This document shows positions 40,180 to 48,406 of a DNA stretch of 64,000 nt, in pieces. How positions within the stretch are numbered: position 1 is the stretch's first letter; the number at the start of each line of letters is the position of its first letter. The position numbers and the translations under genes were made by a program. The notes below the pieces were generated by a model, which saw nothing but the letters and a program-made list of their open reading frames with translations, made no database searches and had not been told where the DNA came from. This DNA comes from Candidatus Desulfarcum epimagneticum (GTDB taxonomy: Bacteria; Desulfobacterota; Desulfobacteria; Desulfobacterales; CR-1): positions 1 to 64,000 of the forward strand of contig CAACVI010000023.1 of assembly GCA_900659855.1 (NCBI GenBank), in the 5' to 3' direction.

Positions 40180-42119
40180 AAACCGATTTTGTGATTGTCG
40201 GGAATATGAATGTGGGGAAGTCAACGCTTTTCGGGCGTTTGACACAAAACAACGGCGGCGGTGTCAATATCCCCGGCACCACGCTTTCCGTTAAGCGCGG
40301 GAAAATAAAAGGGACGGATACCACCCTGTATGACACGCCCGGCATTCATTCCATTTTCTCCGCCAACGAAGATGAAAGGGCCTCCAGGGACATCCTTCTT
40401 CTGCCTGATGTCAGAGACAGGCTTCATGGCCTGGCGCTGGTCGCGGACGCGAAAAATTTAAAAAGATCCATCGCCATCGCGCTTCAATACGCCGAATATG
40501 GCCTGCCCATGGTCTTGAATGTCAACATGACCGATGAGTCCGCCTCCCGGGGCATTGATATCGACTATGCCGGGCTGTCCGGGATATTGGGCGCGCAAGT
40601 GTTTGAAACCATCGCCAATGAGGGCATCGGGGTTGAAAAACTCAAATCAGGGCTGAAAAAAGCCTCCCCCCTGGGCGTGCGGACCGGTTATCCTGATGAC
40701 ATTGAGGAATTCATTCTGCTGGTCGAGAAACTGATCACAACCCCGACACATATCTCAAAGCGCGCCATCGCGCTCTTACTGCTCACCCGGGACCGGGGCG
40801 TGGAATCCTATATCACAGGGATCAGCGGTGAGTCACAGTTAAGACAGTTAAAACAGCTCGCAAAAGAATACCGCGACCAGGCGCTATACTCCATCGATAT
40901 CGCTCTTGAGAATTTTTATTTCAAAGAAGCTGAAAAAATTGTAAACCAGGTTCAGACCACGGCCCCTCCGTCGAAAAACCCATTTATTCAGAACCTGGGG
41001 GACTGGTCCACCCGGTTTTCCACCGGAATACCCATCGCCCTGATGGTGGTGGTGGCCATGTATTATTTTGTGGGGTCATTCGCCGCCACATTCCTGGTGG
41101 ACAGCATCAACACGCATTTGTTTGAAAATATGCTGATCCCGGCGCTTGGGAAAATGGTGGATATCATCCCCATCCGGTTTCTAAGGGACATGATCATGGA
41201 TCCTGACTTCGGCGTTCTGCCCACCGGCGTTTTCCTGGCCCTGGGGCTGGTCCTGCCGGTGATTTTTTGTTTTTATATCGCCTTTGGCATTTTGGAGGAT
41301 TCCGGATACCTGCCCAGGATTTCAATCCTGCTGGATAAAATATTCAAAAAAATCGGGTTGAACGGGAAAGGGGTGATCCCTTTGGTCATGGGATTTTCCT
41401 GCATCACCATGTCTCTTTTAACCACACGGATGCTCAACAGCGAGAAGGAAAGAAATATCGCTTCGTTTCTGGTGTTTTTATGCATGCCCTGCGCCCCTTT
41501 GCTGGCGGTGATGCTCGTTATTCTGGACAAAATGCCGCTTCACGCCACCATCGCCGTATTTGGGACGATTTTTCTCCAGATACTGATCGCGGGCTATTTT
41601 GCCGATAAGATCCTGCCGGGCGCGCGGTCGTCCATGATCATGGAAATTCCCGCCATGCGGGCGCCCAGGCTGATGCCTGTCATCCAAATGGCGTCAAAAA
41701 AATCATATCATTTTATGAAGGAGGCGATTCCTGTTTTTGTTTTTGCCGCCATCGCGGTTTTTCTCTTCCAGAGAATGGGCGGCCTGGAAGTCCTTGAGAA
41801 CAGCCTGGGGCCGGCGATTGATAAGATTTTGGGCTTGCCGGAGAAGAGTATCCAGGTGTTTATCAAGACAATGATCCGAAGAGAAAGCGGCGCCGCTGAA
41901 CTCCAGCATCTTCGGGACTCGTACACCAACCTGCAGATGGTGGTCAATCTGGTGGTCATGACCCTCATCGCGCCATGCGTCAACGCCATTATTGTATTGT
42001 TCAAGGAACGCGGCATGCGCGCCGGGTCAGCCATCCTGATCACAGTCTCGCTGTACGCGGTCGTCATCGGCAGCGCCGTGAATTACGTCTGCCGCCTGTT
42101 GAACATCACCTTCGCCTGA
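40176..42119 (+). CDS. FeoB-like ferrous iron transporter, magnetosome cluster
   Basis: 647 aa. The N-terminal G-domain has VGNMNVGKSTL, DTPGIHS and NMTD in the FeoB order. The membrane part has FeoB Gate-like blocks (GILEDSGYLPRISILLDK, GVIPLVMGFSCITMSL, LVFLCMPCAPLLAVML). The first is a textbook FeoB motif. It should carry Fe(II) across the cytoplasmic or magnetosome membrane. Magnetotactic Desulfobacterota encode Mad-type FeoB paralogues in such clusters. It is the last gene of the plus-strand operon. Confidence 0.85.
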   Translation: MKTDFVIVGNMNVGKSTLFGRLTQNNGGGVNIPGTTLSVKRGKIKGTDTTLYDTPGIHSIFSANEDERASRDILLLPDVRDRLHGLALVADAKNLKRSIAIALQYAEYGLPMVLNVNMTDESASRGIDIDYAGLSGILGAQVFETIANEGIGVEKLKSGLKKASPLGVRTGYPDDIEEFILLVEKLITTPTHISKRAIALLLLTRDRGVESYITGISGESQLRQLKQLAKEYRDQALYSIDIALENFYFKEAEKIVNQVQTTAPPSKNPFIQNLGDWSTRFSTGIPIALMVVVAMYYFVGSFAATFLVDSINTHLFENMLIPALGKMVDIIPIRFLRDMIMDPDFGVLPTGVFLALGLVLPVIFCFYIAFGILEDSGYLPRISILLDKIFKKIGLNGKGVIPLVMGFSCITMSLLTTRMLNSEKERNIASFLVFLCMPCAPLLAVMLVILDKMPLHATIAVFGTIFLQILIAGYFADKILPGARSSMIMEIPAMRAPRLMPVIQMASKKSYHFMKEAIPVFVFAAIAVFLFQRMGGLEVLENSLGPAIDKILGLPEKSIQVFIKTMIRRESGAAELQHLRDSYTNLQMVVNLVVMTLIAPCVNAIIVLFKERGMRAGSAILITVSLYAVVIGSAVNYVCRLLNITFA

Positions 42120-42129
42120 AATATTTCCG

Positions 42130-43401
42130 TCACGGGGCGCCCGGAGCGTTTTCCACCGAGCGGGTGGGGACCGTCAGGAGGGGAAGCCGGCCCATGCGGT
42201 GGCGTCGTATGATCTCTTCGGCCGAAAGCCCCTCTTCGACGCCATATACATTCACCAGACTGTCTTTCAGCATATGAAAGGATATTTCGCCGATGCTGAA
42301 TGCAAACAGAAAGTCTATTTTATGCCGGACAATCATCCTGGCCGTCTTCACCCCTGCGTGCCGGGGCTCGTTAACATATTGATTGGGGTGGAATTCTTCA
42401 ATCTCCTGGTGATCGCCGCTTAGTCTCAGCACAAGAAAATAAGGCGCCCGGGCGAAATGGCTGTGAACGACCGAGGCCAGGCCGTCCATATTCCGGACGG
42501 GGATCGCCGCCCTGACAGTCTTTGTTCGGACCGGCTCCATATGGATAAAGACGGATTCGATATGCTCGTAATTTTTCGCGATGAAGCGCTCCACTTTATG
42601 GGAAAGCTCATGGGCCTTGTATAACGAGAGAGACGGCCGGGTGGCTATCACGCAGTCGATTATTTTAAACGGGCCCGACTTGCGGATTTTCACGTTGCCG
42701 ACCCCCTTGACCCCGTAGATTTGATTGACTTTTTTCTCAATTTCAGCCTGAAGACCGGGATCCAGGTTGGCGTCCATCAAAATTAAAAGAGATGTCCAGA
42801 TATTCTCAATCCCGAGTTTGAAAAGGAGCGCCGAGATGAGAATAATGACGGCGCCTTCCACATAGGGAATTCTTAAATAGGCCAGCAGTATGCCCGCCAG
42901 GACGGCCAGCGAGGTGAAAATATCCAGAAAGGCTTCCCGGGAATTGGCGACCAGGGATTGGGATCCAATGGCTTTTCCCACTTTCAGCTCCGCCCTGGAC
43001 ACAAAAAAAACAACGATGGAGGAAACCACGCTTGCGGCGACGGGCAAAATCGGAAAAGAGCCCGGGGGGACAAGAAAGAAAAGCTTCCGCCAGCCTTCCC
43101 GGAATATCTCAATGCCGGCCACTATTATGAGAGCGCCGACTATCAGGCAGGCCAATGTTTCCGCGCGGTATAACCCGTAGGGGAATTTCGCGGTCTTGCC
43201 CCTCGCGGCTATCCACAGGCCAAACCCGGAGGCGGCATGAGCCAGAAGGTCGGCGCCGCTGTGAAACGCGTCAGCCAATAAAATCGGCGAGCCAAAGAAA
43301 TAGCCGACCGCGCCTTTCATCACAGCCAGGACTAAATTCGCGAACGACGCGATAAAAGCGACCCGGCGGCCATGTCTCAAGTTTTTGATTTTTTTGTCCA
43401 T
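42130..43401 (-). CDS. CDF transporter with C-terminal NifX-like domain
   Basis: 423 aa. The CDF membrane part has an intact TM2 site (DAFHSGAD), PYGLYRAET in place of the HPYGH loop, and a TM5 segment NSREAFLD with Asp kept but His absent. A cytoplasmic CDF domain (about 205-290) is followed by a NifX/NifB-type domain of about 110 residues (VRAAIPVRNMDGLASVV, HSHFARAPYFLVL). This fusion is seen in CDF proteins of various anaerobes. It runs towards the magnetosome operon, with 10 bases between the stops. The ribosome site is AAGGGA. Confidence 0.75.
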   Translation of the reverse strand: MDKKIKNLRHGRRVAFIASFANLVLAVMKGAVGYFFGSPILLADAFHSGADLLAHAASGFGLWIAARGKTAKFPYGLYRAETLACLIVGALIIVAGIEIFREGWRKLFFLVPPGSFPILPVAASVVSSIVVFFVSRAELKVGKAIGSQSLVANSREAFLDIFTSLAVLAGILLAYLRIPYVEGAVIILISALLFKLGIENIWTSLLILMDANLDPGLQAEIEKKVNQIYGVKGVGNVKIRKSGPFKIIDCVIATRPSLSLYKAHELSHKVERFIAKNYEHIESVFIHMEPVRTKTVRAAIPVRNMDGLASVVHSHFARAPYFLVLRLSGDHQEIEEFHPNQYVNEPRHAGVKTARMIVRHKIDFLFAFSIGEISFHMLKDSLVNVYGVEEGLSAEEIIRRHRMGRLPLLTVPTRSVENAPGAP

Positions 43402-43430
43402 TCAACGAATCCCTTTGATATTATTAATAA

Positions 43431-43556
43431 TCATCGTCGGTTTTTCTTTTTTTGGGTGGGGCTCCCCACCCCGTCAATAAGCGCGGAAAGGAATTCTTTC
43501 TCATAAGCCCTGGGGTTGACATAGGCCATAAAACCTTTCCTGGCGCGGCCTTCCAC
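43431..43556 (-). CDS. Short coding-like frame upstream of the CDF gene
   Basis: A 41-codon frame from a GTG reads EGRARKGFMAYVNPRAYEKE then FLSALIDGVGSP and a basic tail. The amino-acid pattern looks like the C-terminus of a real protein, but no upstream part exists in frame. It may be a short peptide gene or the remnant of a larger gene. No ribosome site at proper distance is seen. Confidence 0.3.
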   Translation of the reverse strand: MEGRARKGFMAYVNPRAYEKEFLSALIDGVGSPTQKKKNRR

Positions 43557-43629
43557 TAGCTTGACATGGGGCGCCTCCCGTTTTTAAATTTGATTGTGTG
43601 TGGTATGGCCTTGATTTGTTATATTCGGA

Positions 43630-43965
43630 TCATCGCCGATAGCCGCCGCCCCGGCCTCCGCCTTGTCCAGCCCCTCCCCCGCCGGCCCGGCCAGCGCCTC
43701 CCAGGGCATTGGCGACCTGATCAATGACGAGACCCGCTATGTTTTTCGACGGTTTATCAGCGCCTCGGCTTTTTCCAACGGATTTCCCGATCCCTTCTTT
43801 TGCTATTTCCCCGGCTATGCCGCCAAGGGTTTTTATTATTTCTTTATTCATTTCCTGATCCACAGCGTCCGATCCCAATGAAATCAAAAGAAACCGTTTG
43901 GCGCAGTCGAAGCGGGGAGAAATTCGAGTGTTAAAAACCGGAATGGCGATTTTCACAGGGCGCAC
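43630..43965 (-). CDS. Truncated NifX-like protein with Gly-rich tail
   Basis: 111 aa from a GTG behind AAGGGA. The first 31 residues (PVKIAIPVFNTRISPRFDCA) are the beginning of a NifX/NifB-type dinitrogenase-cofactor domain. The remainder departs from the family: KIIKTLGGIAGEIAKEGIGK-like amphipathic sequence, then a Gly-rich tail. It could be a chimera or a short regulatory protein. It is a separate instance of the NifX-like theme in this locus. The ORF lies next to the NifX-CDF gene on the same strand. Confidence 0.5.
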   Translation of the reverse strand: MRPVKIAIPVFNTRISPRFDCAKRFLLISLGSDAVDQEMNKEIIKTLGGIAGEIAKEGIGKSVGKSRGADKPSKNIAGLVIDQVANALGGAGRAGGGGAGQGGGRGGGYRR

Positions 43966-44208
43966 AATAATTCCCTTTTTGCAGATACTGTGTTTTTCAA
44001 ATGAACTTTTTCATGGTTGACTGCTGTATTTATATTGCAATAAAGGCGCCACAAAGGCTCCATGCCTTAATTTTTTTTATAAAACTATGATTTCAAGTAG
44101 TTGCAATACTGAAAGATATTTGACACACCCGGGAAAAAGGGTGCGAAACTGAAATGTGGAGGGCGCGCGGATTGCGTTTATGCAATGCTGAAAAGGGGAT
44201 TGGGATGA
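43966..44208. other. Intergenic region after the magnetosome locus
   Basis: This 243-base stretch is AT-rich near 44030-44130 and holds no convincing gene. It separates the NifX-like gene from the decayed regulator. No clear promoter or terminator stands out. Confidence 0.4.
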
Positions 44209-44448
44209 CTATCGTCCGTTTATGAGCGGAAAAGTGATTCCGTATTTTTTCATTTTCCGCCAAAGAGTCGTTTTGTTGATGCCAAGGCGCGCCGCCGTCT
44301 TGATCCGGTTTCCGTCTCATTTGTCCAGGGCGTCCAGGATGGCGTCCGCCTCGGCCCTGGAAAGCGGAGCGCCCGCCTGATTTGGCGGCCCGGGGCCGGC
44401 TGTCTGAATATCCCCTGGTGGCGTTAAACCTGTCAATAAAATGCTCAA
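44209..44448 (-). pseudogene. C-terminal remnant of a sigma54-dependent regulator
   Basis: On the minus strand DGNRIKTAARLGINKTTLWR then KMKKYGITFPLINGR is the Fis-type DNA-binding helix-turn-helix that ends NtrC-family regulators. Just before it SRAEADAILDALDK runs into a TGA (44317-44319). Further upstream EHFIDRFNATRG, typical of the end of the AAA+ domain, lies in a different frame. The region therefore has a stop and a frameshift. The AAA+ core is missing. Confidence 0.65.
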
Positions 44449-44547
44449 TGTCAGCGGCGGCGTAGAAATGTATGAAAAATAGCGGTTTGAAAATGCAGGT
44501 TAAAAATAATCGCCGGGATTGGGCGTTTTAATCCCGGCGATCACGTC

Positions 44548-45273
44548 TCAGGTTTCGATTTTATCTTTCATTCTAAAGCTTTGTCCTTCAATCAGTATGG
44601 TTTCGGCATGATGCAGAAGGCGGTCGAGTATGGCCGAGGCCAGGGTGGAGTCATTGTTGAATATTTCCGACCAGTCTTTGAAGGCTTTGTTGGTGGTGAT
44701 GATGGTGGAGCTTGTCTCATATCGTTCGCTGATAATCTGAAAGAGCAGCTTGGCCCCGGCATGGTCCACGGGCAGATAGCCCAGCTCATCCAGGATCAGA
44801 AGTTTGGGTTTGCAATATTTTTTCAGCTCCTCTTTCAGGCGGCCGGTATTTTTTGCCGCTGACAGATTGTTGATGACGCTGATGGCTGTGGCAAACAGAA
44901 CCGAATGGGATTTCAGGCAGGCGGCGTATCCCAGGGCCGCCGCCAGGTGGGTTTTGCCCAGGCCCACGCCTCCCAGAAAGATCACATTGGCCTTTTGTTC
45001 AATGAACTTGAGGTGAAACAGACTTTGGACATGGGCCTTGTTGATTTTTTTGGGCCAGGTCCATTTAAACTGCTCCAGGGTTTTGATCTGGGGGAAGCGG
45101 GCCATGCGTATGCGCCGCTGTGTGGATCGGTCGCGTTTCAGATTGGCTTCGCCTGTCACAAGCTCTTCAAGATAGTGTGTGTGGCTCCATTTCTCATTCT
45201 CAGCGTGTCTGGCCAGGGGCTCATAATTTTGACGCATGAAAGCCAGTTTCAGGTATTTGAGTTTCTCGTCCAT
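44548..45273 (-). CDS. istB: IstB-type transposition ATPase
   Basis: 241 aa. Walker A is FLGGVGLGKTHLAAALG, Walker B is KLLILDELGYLPVDHAGAKL, and the ISERYETSSTIITTNKAF block follows, all diagnostic of IstB. It acts with IstA in IS21 transposition, choosing the target and remodelling the transposase. It starts 5 bases after istA ends. Complete. Confidence 0.9.
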   Translation of the reverse strand: MDEKLKYLKLAFMRQNYEPLARHAENEKWSHTHYLEELVTGEANLKRDRSTQRRIRMARFPQIKTLEQFKWTWPKKINKAHVQSLFHLKFIEQKANVIFLGGVGLGKTHLAAALGYAACLKSHSVLFATAISVINNLSAAKNTGRLKEELKKYCKPKLLILDELGYLPVDHAGAKLLFQIISERYETSSTIITTNKAFKDWSEIFNNDSTLASAILDRLLHHAETILIEGQSFRMKDKIET

Positions 45274-45278
45274 GGTTT

Positions 45279-46736
45279 TTATCCTTTGTCGTAAAGGGTC
45301 ATATCAGGCTCCTGGACAGACAGGTCCAGCAGGTCTTTTTTATGGGTCAGGCGCAGGGCGCCGGGCTCGGGCAGTTTTCTTGTTTTTTGTTCCAGTATAT
45401 TGGCGATGTATTCCGAGGAGAAGGCATGGAAGGCAAAGGCATCCTCAATGGCTTCGGCCACCGGCTCCCAGCCGTATATTTCGCTCAAACCCACTATTTT
45501 CGTAATGTGGTGAAGGGGGTTCATGCGGCGCTGCCGGAGCTTTTGATAATAGGACTCTGATTTGGGGGAGAGCATGAGAAATCGGGCGAATATCTTTTGG
45601 TTTTTGGCCCGTTTTCTTTGGGCGATGAGTTCTTTGGGATGATCCGGATCCTCAAAGTCTTTGTGGCGGTCATAAGAGCGCGGATGCCGGGCGATGAGTT
45701 TGTTTTCATGATAAAGGCAAAGGCGGTCGGGGTATGCCTTTAAATCAAGGAGTTCCCCGGCATATTCGGCGGGAACGGAATATCGGTTGGAATCAAAGCT
45801 GACCCGGAACTGTCGGCCGGCCCTTATTTTGGATATGACGGCGATGTCATAATCATGGGGGGAGACAGGAGTCAGGCATTTGCGTTCCTGTTCAAACATA
45901 TCTGCGGGTCTTTTTTTGGTCTCGCCATGTATGCGAACGTTGGCGATGGCGTCCAGCCAGTTTTGAATGGCCGGTTTTATGATTTTAAAATGCGGGATTT
46001 CCAGGCCTGCCAGGAAGTTTTTTTTGACATACCCCACGCCGCTTTCCACCCGGCCTTTTTCGTTGCCTTTTCCCACGCCGCACGGCGCGATGACAAAGCC
46101 GTAATGGTTTGCGAAATCAAGGTATTTGGGGTTAAAAACCGGATCATGGCCCACAGCCCTTTTCAAAACCGCCGACTTTAAATTGTCCACCATGATTTTT
46201 TTCGGAACGCCGCCAAAAAAGTCAAAGGCGTTTTGATGACAGCGCAAAAAATGCTCCATGGTCTGCGAGACGGTGAACTCCACATACATCATGCGGCTGT
46301 GACATAATACCATGACGAAAAAGCTCAGCCGCCGTCTGGTCTCCCCCACATCCACAGAGCCGTATGATCCCCAGTCCACCTGGGCGCATTCCCCCGGGGC
46401 AAAGGAAAGGGTCAGAAAGGGCTTTGTTTTGCGGGGCCTTATTTTGGCCGCATACTCCTTGACGATGCTGTAGCCGCCTGTGAAGCCTTCTTCCTGAATG
46501 CGCTGGCATATCTGCATGGCGCTGTAAGAATGAATCTCCATCAGTGAGGCGATATAATCTTTGAACGGGTCCAGCTTGCTTTTTCTTTTGGACCGGCGTC
46601 TGGGCCGGTATTGTTCGCATTCAAGCCATTTTTTTACCGTCCGGACGTCCAGCCCCGTTCGATCTGCTGTCTGGGAGGGTTTAAGTCCCTGTTTGTTATC
46701 CTGTCTGATTTTGCAAAAAAGTTCATAGCTGATCAT
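45279..46736 (-). CDS. istA: IstA-type transposase
   Basis: 485 aa. The N-terminal helix-turn-helix (GLKPSQTADRTGLDVRTVKK) precedes the integrase core: first Asp in CAQVDWGSYG, second Asp in KIMVDNLKSAV and Glu in GNEKGRVESGVGYVKK. The C-terminal tail is the usual IS21 form (FSSEYIANILEQKTR). It overlaps the accessory gene upstream by 4 bases. Intact. Confidence 0.9.
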   Translation of the reverse strand: MISYELFCKIRQDNKQGLKPSQTADRTGLDVRTVKKWLECEQYRPRRRSKRKSKLDPFKDYIASLMEIHSYSAMQICQRIQEEGFTGGYSIVKEYAAKIRPRKTKPFLTLSFAPGECAQVDWGSYGSVDVGETRRRLSFFVMVLCHSRMMYVEFTVSQTMEHFLRCHQNAFDFFGGVPKKIMVDNLKSAVLKRAVGHDPVFNPKYLDFANHYGFVIAPCGVGKGNEKGRVESGVGYVKKNFLAGLEIPHFKIIKPAIQNWLDAIANVRIHGETKKRPADMFEQERKCLTPVSPHDYDIAVISKIRAGRQFRVSFDSNRYSVPAEYAGELLDLKAYPDRLCLYHENKLIARHPRSYDRHKDFEDPDHPKELIAQRKRAKNQKIFARFLMLSPKSESYYQKLRQRRMNPLHHITKIVGLSEIYGWEPVAEAIEDAFAFHAFSSEYIANILEQKTRKLPEPGALRLTHKKDLLDLSVQEPDMTLYDKG

Positions 46737-47113
46737 GACACGCCTCCCGCCTGTTTGAAAATGTCTTCCAAAGAGACCGGACGCTCCGGGCGCCGTCTCG
46801 GCGTTTTAACCCGGTCAAGGCCCAATACCTGGTAAAGCGGGCGCTGATACGCGATGAGGTCCGCCCGGATCAGGGCCTCCCTGGCCTCATCCAATGCCCG
46901 GCGATCCATGGAAAGACGCCCCATGACGGAACGGTCTGAATAATAGCTCAGCCCTTTGGCGTCGCTTACAGTGACCAGGAAAAGATACAGCGCCAGAGCC
47001 CCGTGCCCGCAGCGGTCAATATAGCGCTCACGAACCAGGCGATGGTCCACCCAGCTGAACTGTCCCGGCGTCCGGCGAACGCGGTTGGGGCAAATAAGAT
47101 GTTTTGAGATCAT
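46733..47113 (-). CDS. IS21 accessory helix-turn-helix protein
   Basis: 126 aa with an excellent AAAGGAGG site before the ATG. The region HGALALYLFLVTVSDAKGLS and RSVMGRLSMDRRALDEAREA LIRADLI looks like a winged helix, as in replication or regulatory proteins. Such genes accompany IS21 elements in Desulfobacterota. It overlaps the zinc-ribbon gene by 86 bases and istA by 4, so all four genes form one operon. Role inferred from context only. Confidence 0.6.
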   Translation of the reverse strand: MISKHLICPNRVRRTPGQFSWVDHRLVRERYIDRCGHGALALYLFLVTVSDAKGLSYYSDRSVMGRLSMDRRALDEAREALIRADLIAYQRPLYQVLGLDRVKTPRRRPERPVSLEDIFKQAGGVS

Positions 47114-47585
47114 TTCCGCCTCCTTTTGAATGGTTGATAATATCCTGACCCAATTGTCGCATACGCCGGATGCTTTCGGCTATGTCATCTTGTAACGTGA
47201 TTCCGGTAAAACCGGCGATTAAACCAATCAAAACAGGTCCTTGTGACTTTAAGACATCTTGTAGCGCAACATCGACATATCTATTTGATATTTCATGGTT
47301 TTCCTGATTTAAGGAATCTTGTAACGCAGATTTGCCGCTGGGCGGTTTTTTTCTTTTCCAGTACCCGGGATTTTTCTTCCGCCATTCCTGAACGCGCCTG
47401 ACATGCTCCGGTCCCCGAAAATAATGCCGGTTTTCCGGTTTTTCCAGCCATCGTTTTTGGCTTTTGGCCTTGCTCGCTTTTCGGCATTCAGGCCTGGGGC
47501 AATATTTCTGACGCTTTAGATTTCGGGGGTCGGACGAAAATAACCTTTTGCAATGACGGCATTTTTTCTTTTTGGTCTGTGCCAT
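47028..47585 (-). CDS. IS21 accessory zinc-ribbon protein
   Basis: 185 aa starting MAQTKKKKCRHCKRLF, with a GGAGG site. CRHC and CPRPEC form a zinc ribbon in a basic N-terminal half (KSQKRWLEKPENRHYFRGPE). The C-terminal half contains IAGFTGITLQDDIAESIRRM. Proteins of this sort lead some IS21 elements. It is the first gene of the element and presumably helps bind element ends or controls expression. Confidence 0.6.
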   Translation of the reverse strand: MAQTKKKKCRHCKRLFSSDPRNLKRQKYCPRPECRKASKAKSQKRWLEKPENRHYFRGPEHVRRVQEWRKKNPGYWKRKKPPSGKSALQDSLNQENHEISNRYVDVALQDVLKSQGPVLIGLIAGFTGITLQDDIAESIRRMRQLGQDIINHSKGGGNDLKTSYLPQPRSPDAGTVQLGGPSPGS

Positions 47586-47783
47586 TGGGATTGGGCCTCC
47601 TGAAAGATATGGCACAATATAATGGCATATTTGTGGAATAATGTGGCAAGAAGAAAGGAAGAAAACACAGAAGAAAAGGGAAGAAGATTTTTTAAAATAA
47701 TTGGGTTGAAGAAAATAAAAAAACGGTCTAAGCTGACATTTTCAAACCGCTATTTTTCAGACATTTTCAGGCCGCCGCTGACA

Positions 47784-47998
47784 CTCAATAAGAAGGGGGA
47801 TGTCTTCCCTTCTCTCGACACGCCTGTCATTCTTTCCGCGGCTTTGTTGAAATAGGCGATATTGCAGTTTGGGTCAGTGGTGAAAACCCCATCCGAAATT
47901 GAGTTAAGTATGGCCTCGAATTGTTTGTAATTTTGATTGTCAATCATCTCAACATCTCTTTCAGGCAGTCGCGCGGGAACTCTCACAGCGGTTATCAT
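47784..47998 (-). pseudogene. PAS-domain remnant of the split regulator
   Basis: From ATG 47998 (GGGGGAG upstream) the frame reads NQNYKQFEAILNSISDGVFT and FNKAAERMTGVSREG, a PAS sensor domain, then runs into the IS21 element. With the Fis-type remnant at 44209-44448 it is the start of a PAS/sigma54 regulator whose AAA+ part is gone. Even after removing the element the gene would be defective. It was divergent from dsrA. Confidence 0.65.
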
Positions 47999-48212
47999 GC
48001 CGGCTCCCCCGGTTGTTTTTTTGTAATATATCGGAATTAATCGCATTTTGCAACATATTTAGTTCTGCAGAAAGAGCGCCGGGTTTCACTGGCCCAACCC
48101 AACCGCCGGCGCGCCCAGGGCAAACGCATGTAAAAAGATTGATGTCGCGATTTTTTAAAAGCGACTGGATTGGAAACGATTTTTTAAAACAATTTAAAGA
48201 CATTTTATTTTA

Positions 48213-48241
48213 TTGACAAGGGATCATATTGATTCTATAAG
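48213..48241 (+). promoter_or_regulatory. Strong sigma70-type promoter of the dsr operon
   Basis: TTGACA (48213-48218) and TATAAG (48236-48241) are spaced by 17 bases. The dsrA start is 166 bases downstream, so the transcript has a leader, with an apparent AGGAGGTGA at 48301-48310 and the true site GGAGG before dsrA. The interval 47999-48212 is AT-rich with no gene. Confidence 0.7.
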
Positions 48242-48406
48242 ATGATATTAAATTTTTTTCAAAAAAAATGCGACAAACCCAAACGGAGAGCCAGATTGAG
48301 AGGAGGTGACTTTATTTAGCGGCGCTATCGCAATGCACAGATAAAACAGACAATTTTTGCTTTCTTTAATGGTGAATAAATTTTAAACATAGATGGAGGT
48401 ATCATA

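Larger units (their letters stand above)
44449..47783 (-). mobile_element. IS21-family insertion sequence
   Basis: The element is 3335 bp. Both ends start TGTCAGCGGCGGC and share GAAAAATAGCGGTTTGAAAA further in, in inverted orientation (44449-44495; 47737-47783). The 5-bp target duplication CTCAA flanks it at 44444-44448 and 47784-47788. It carries istA, istB and two accessory genes, all on the minus strand. Ends, duplication and genes are intact, so the insertion is recent. Confidence 0.9.

Noticed and set aside
44317-44319. Selenocysteine at the TGA in the regulator remnant
   Set aside because: The gene is broken by frameshift and loss of its AAA+ core, so the TGA is part of the decay.
44449-47783. 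A shorter IS21 element ending at the inner TGTATGAAAAATAGCG repeat
   Set aside because: The inverted repeat extends outwards to TGTCAGCGGC and only those outer ends are flanked by the CTCAA duplication.
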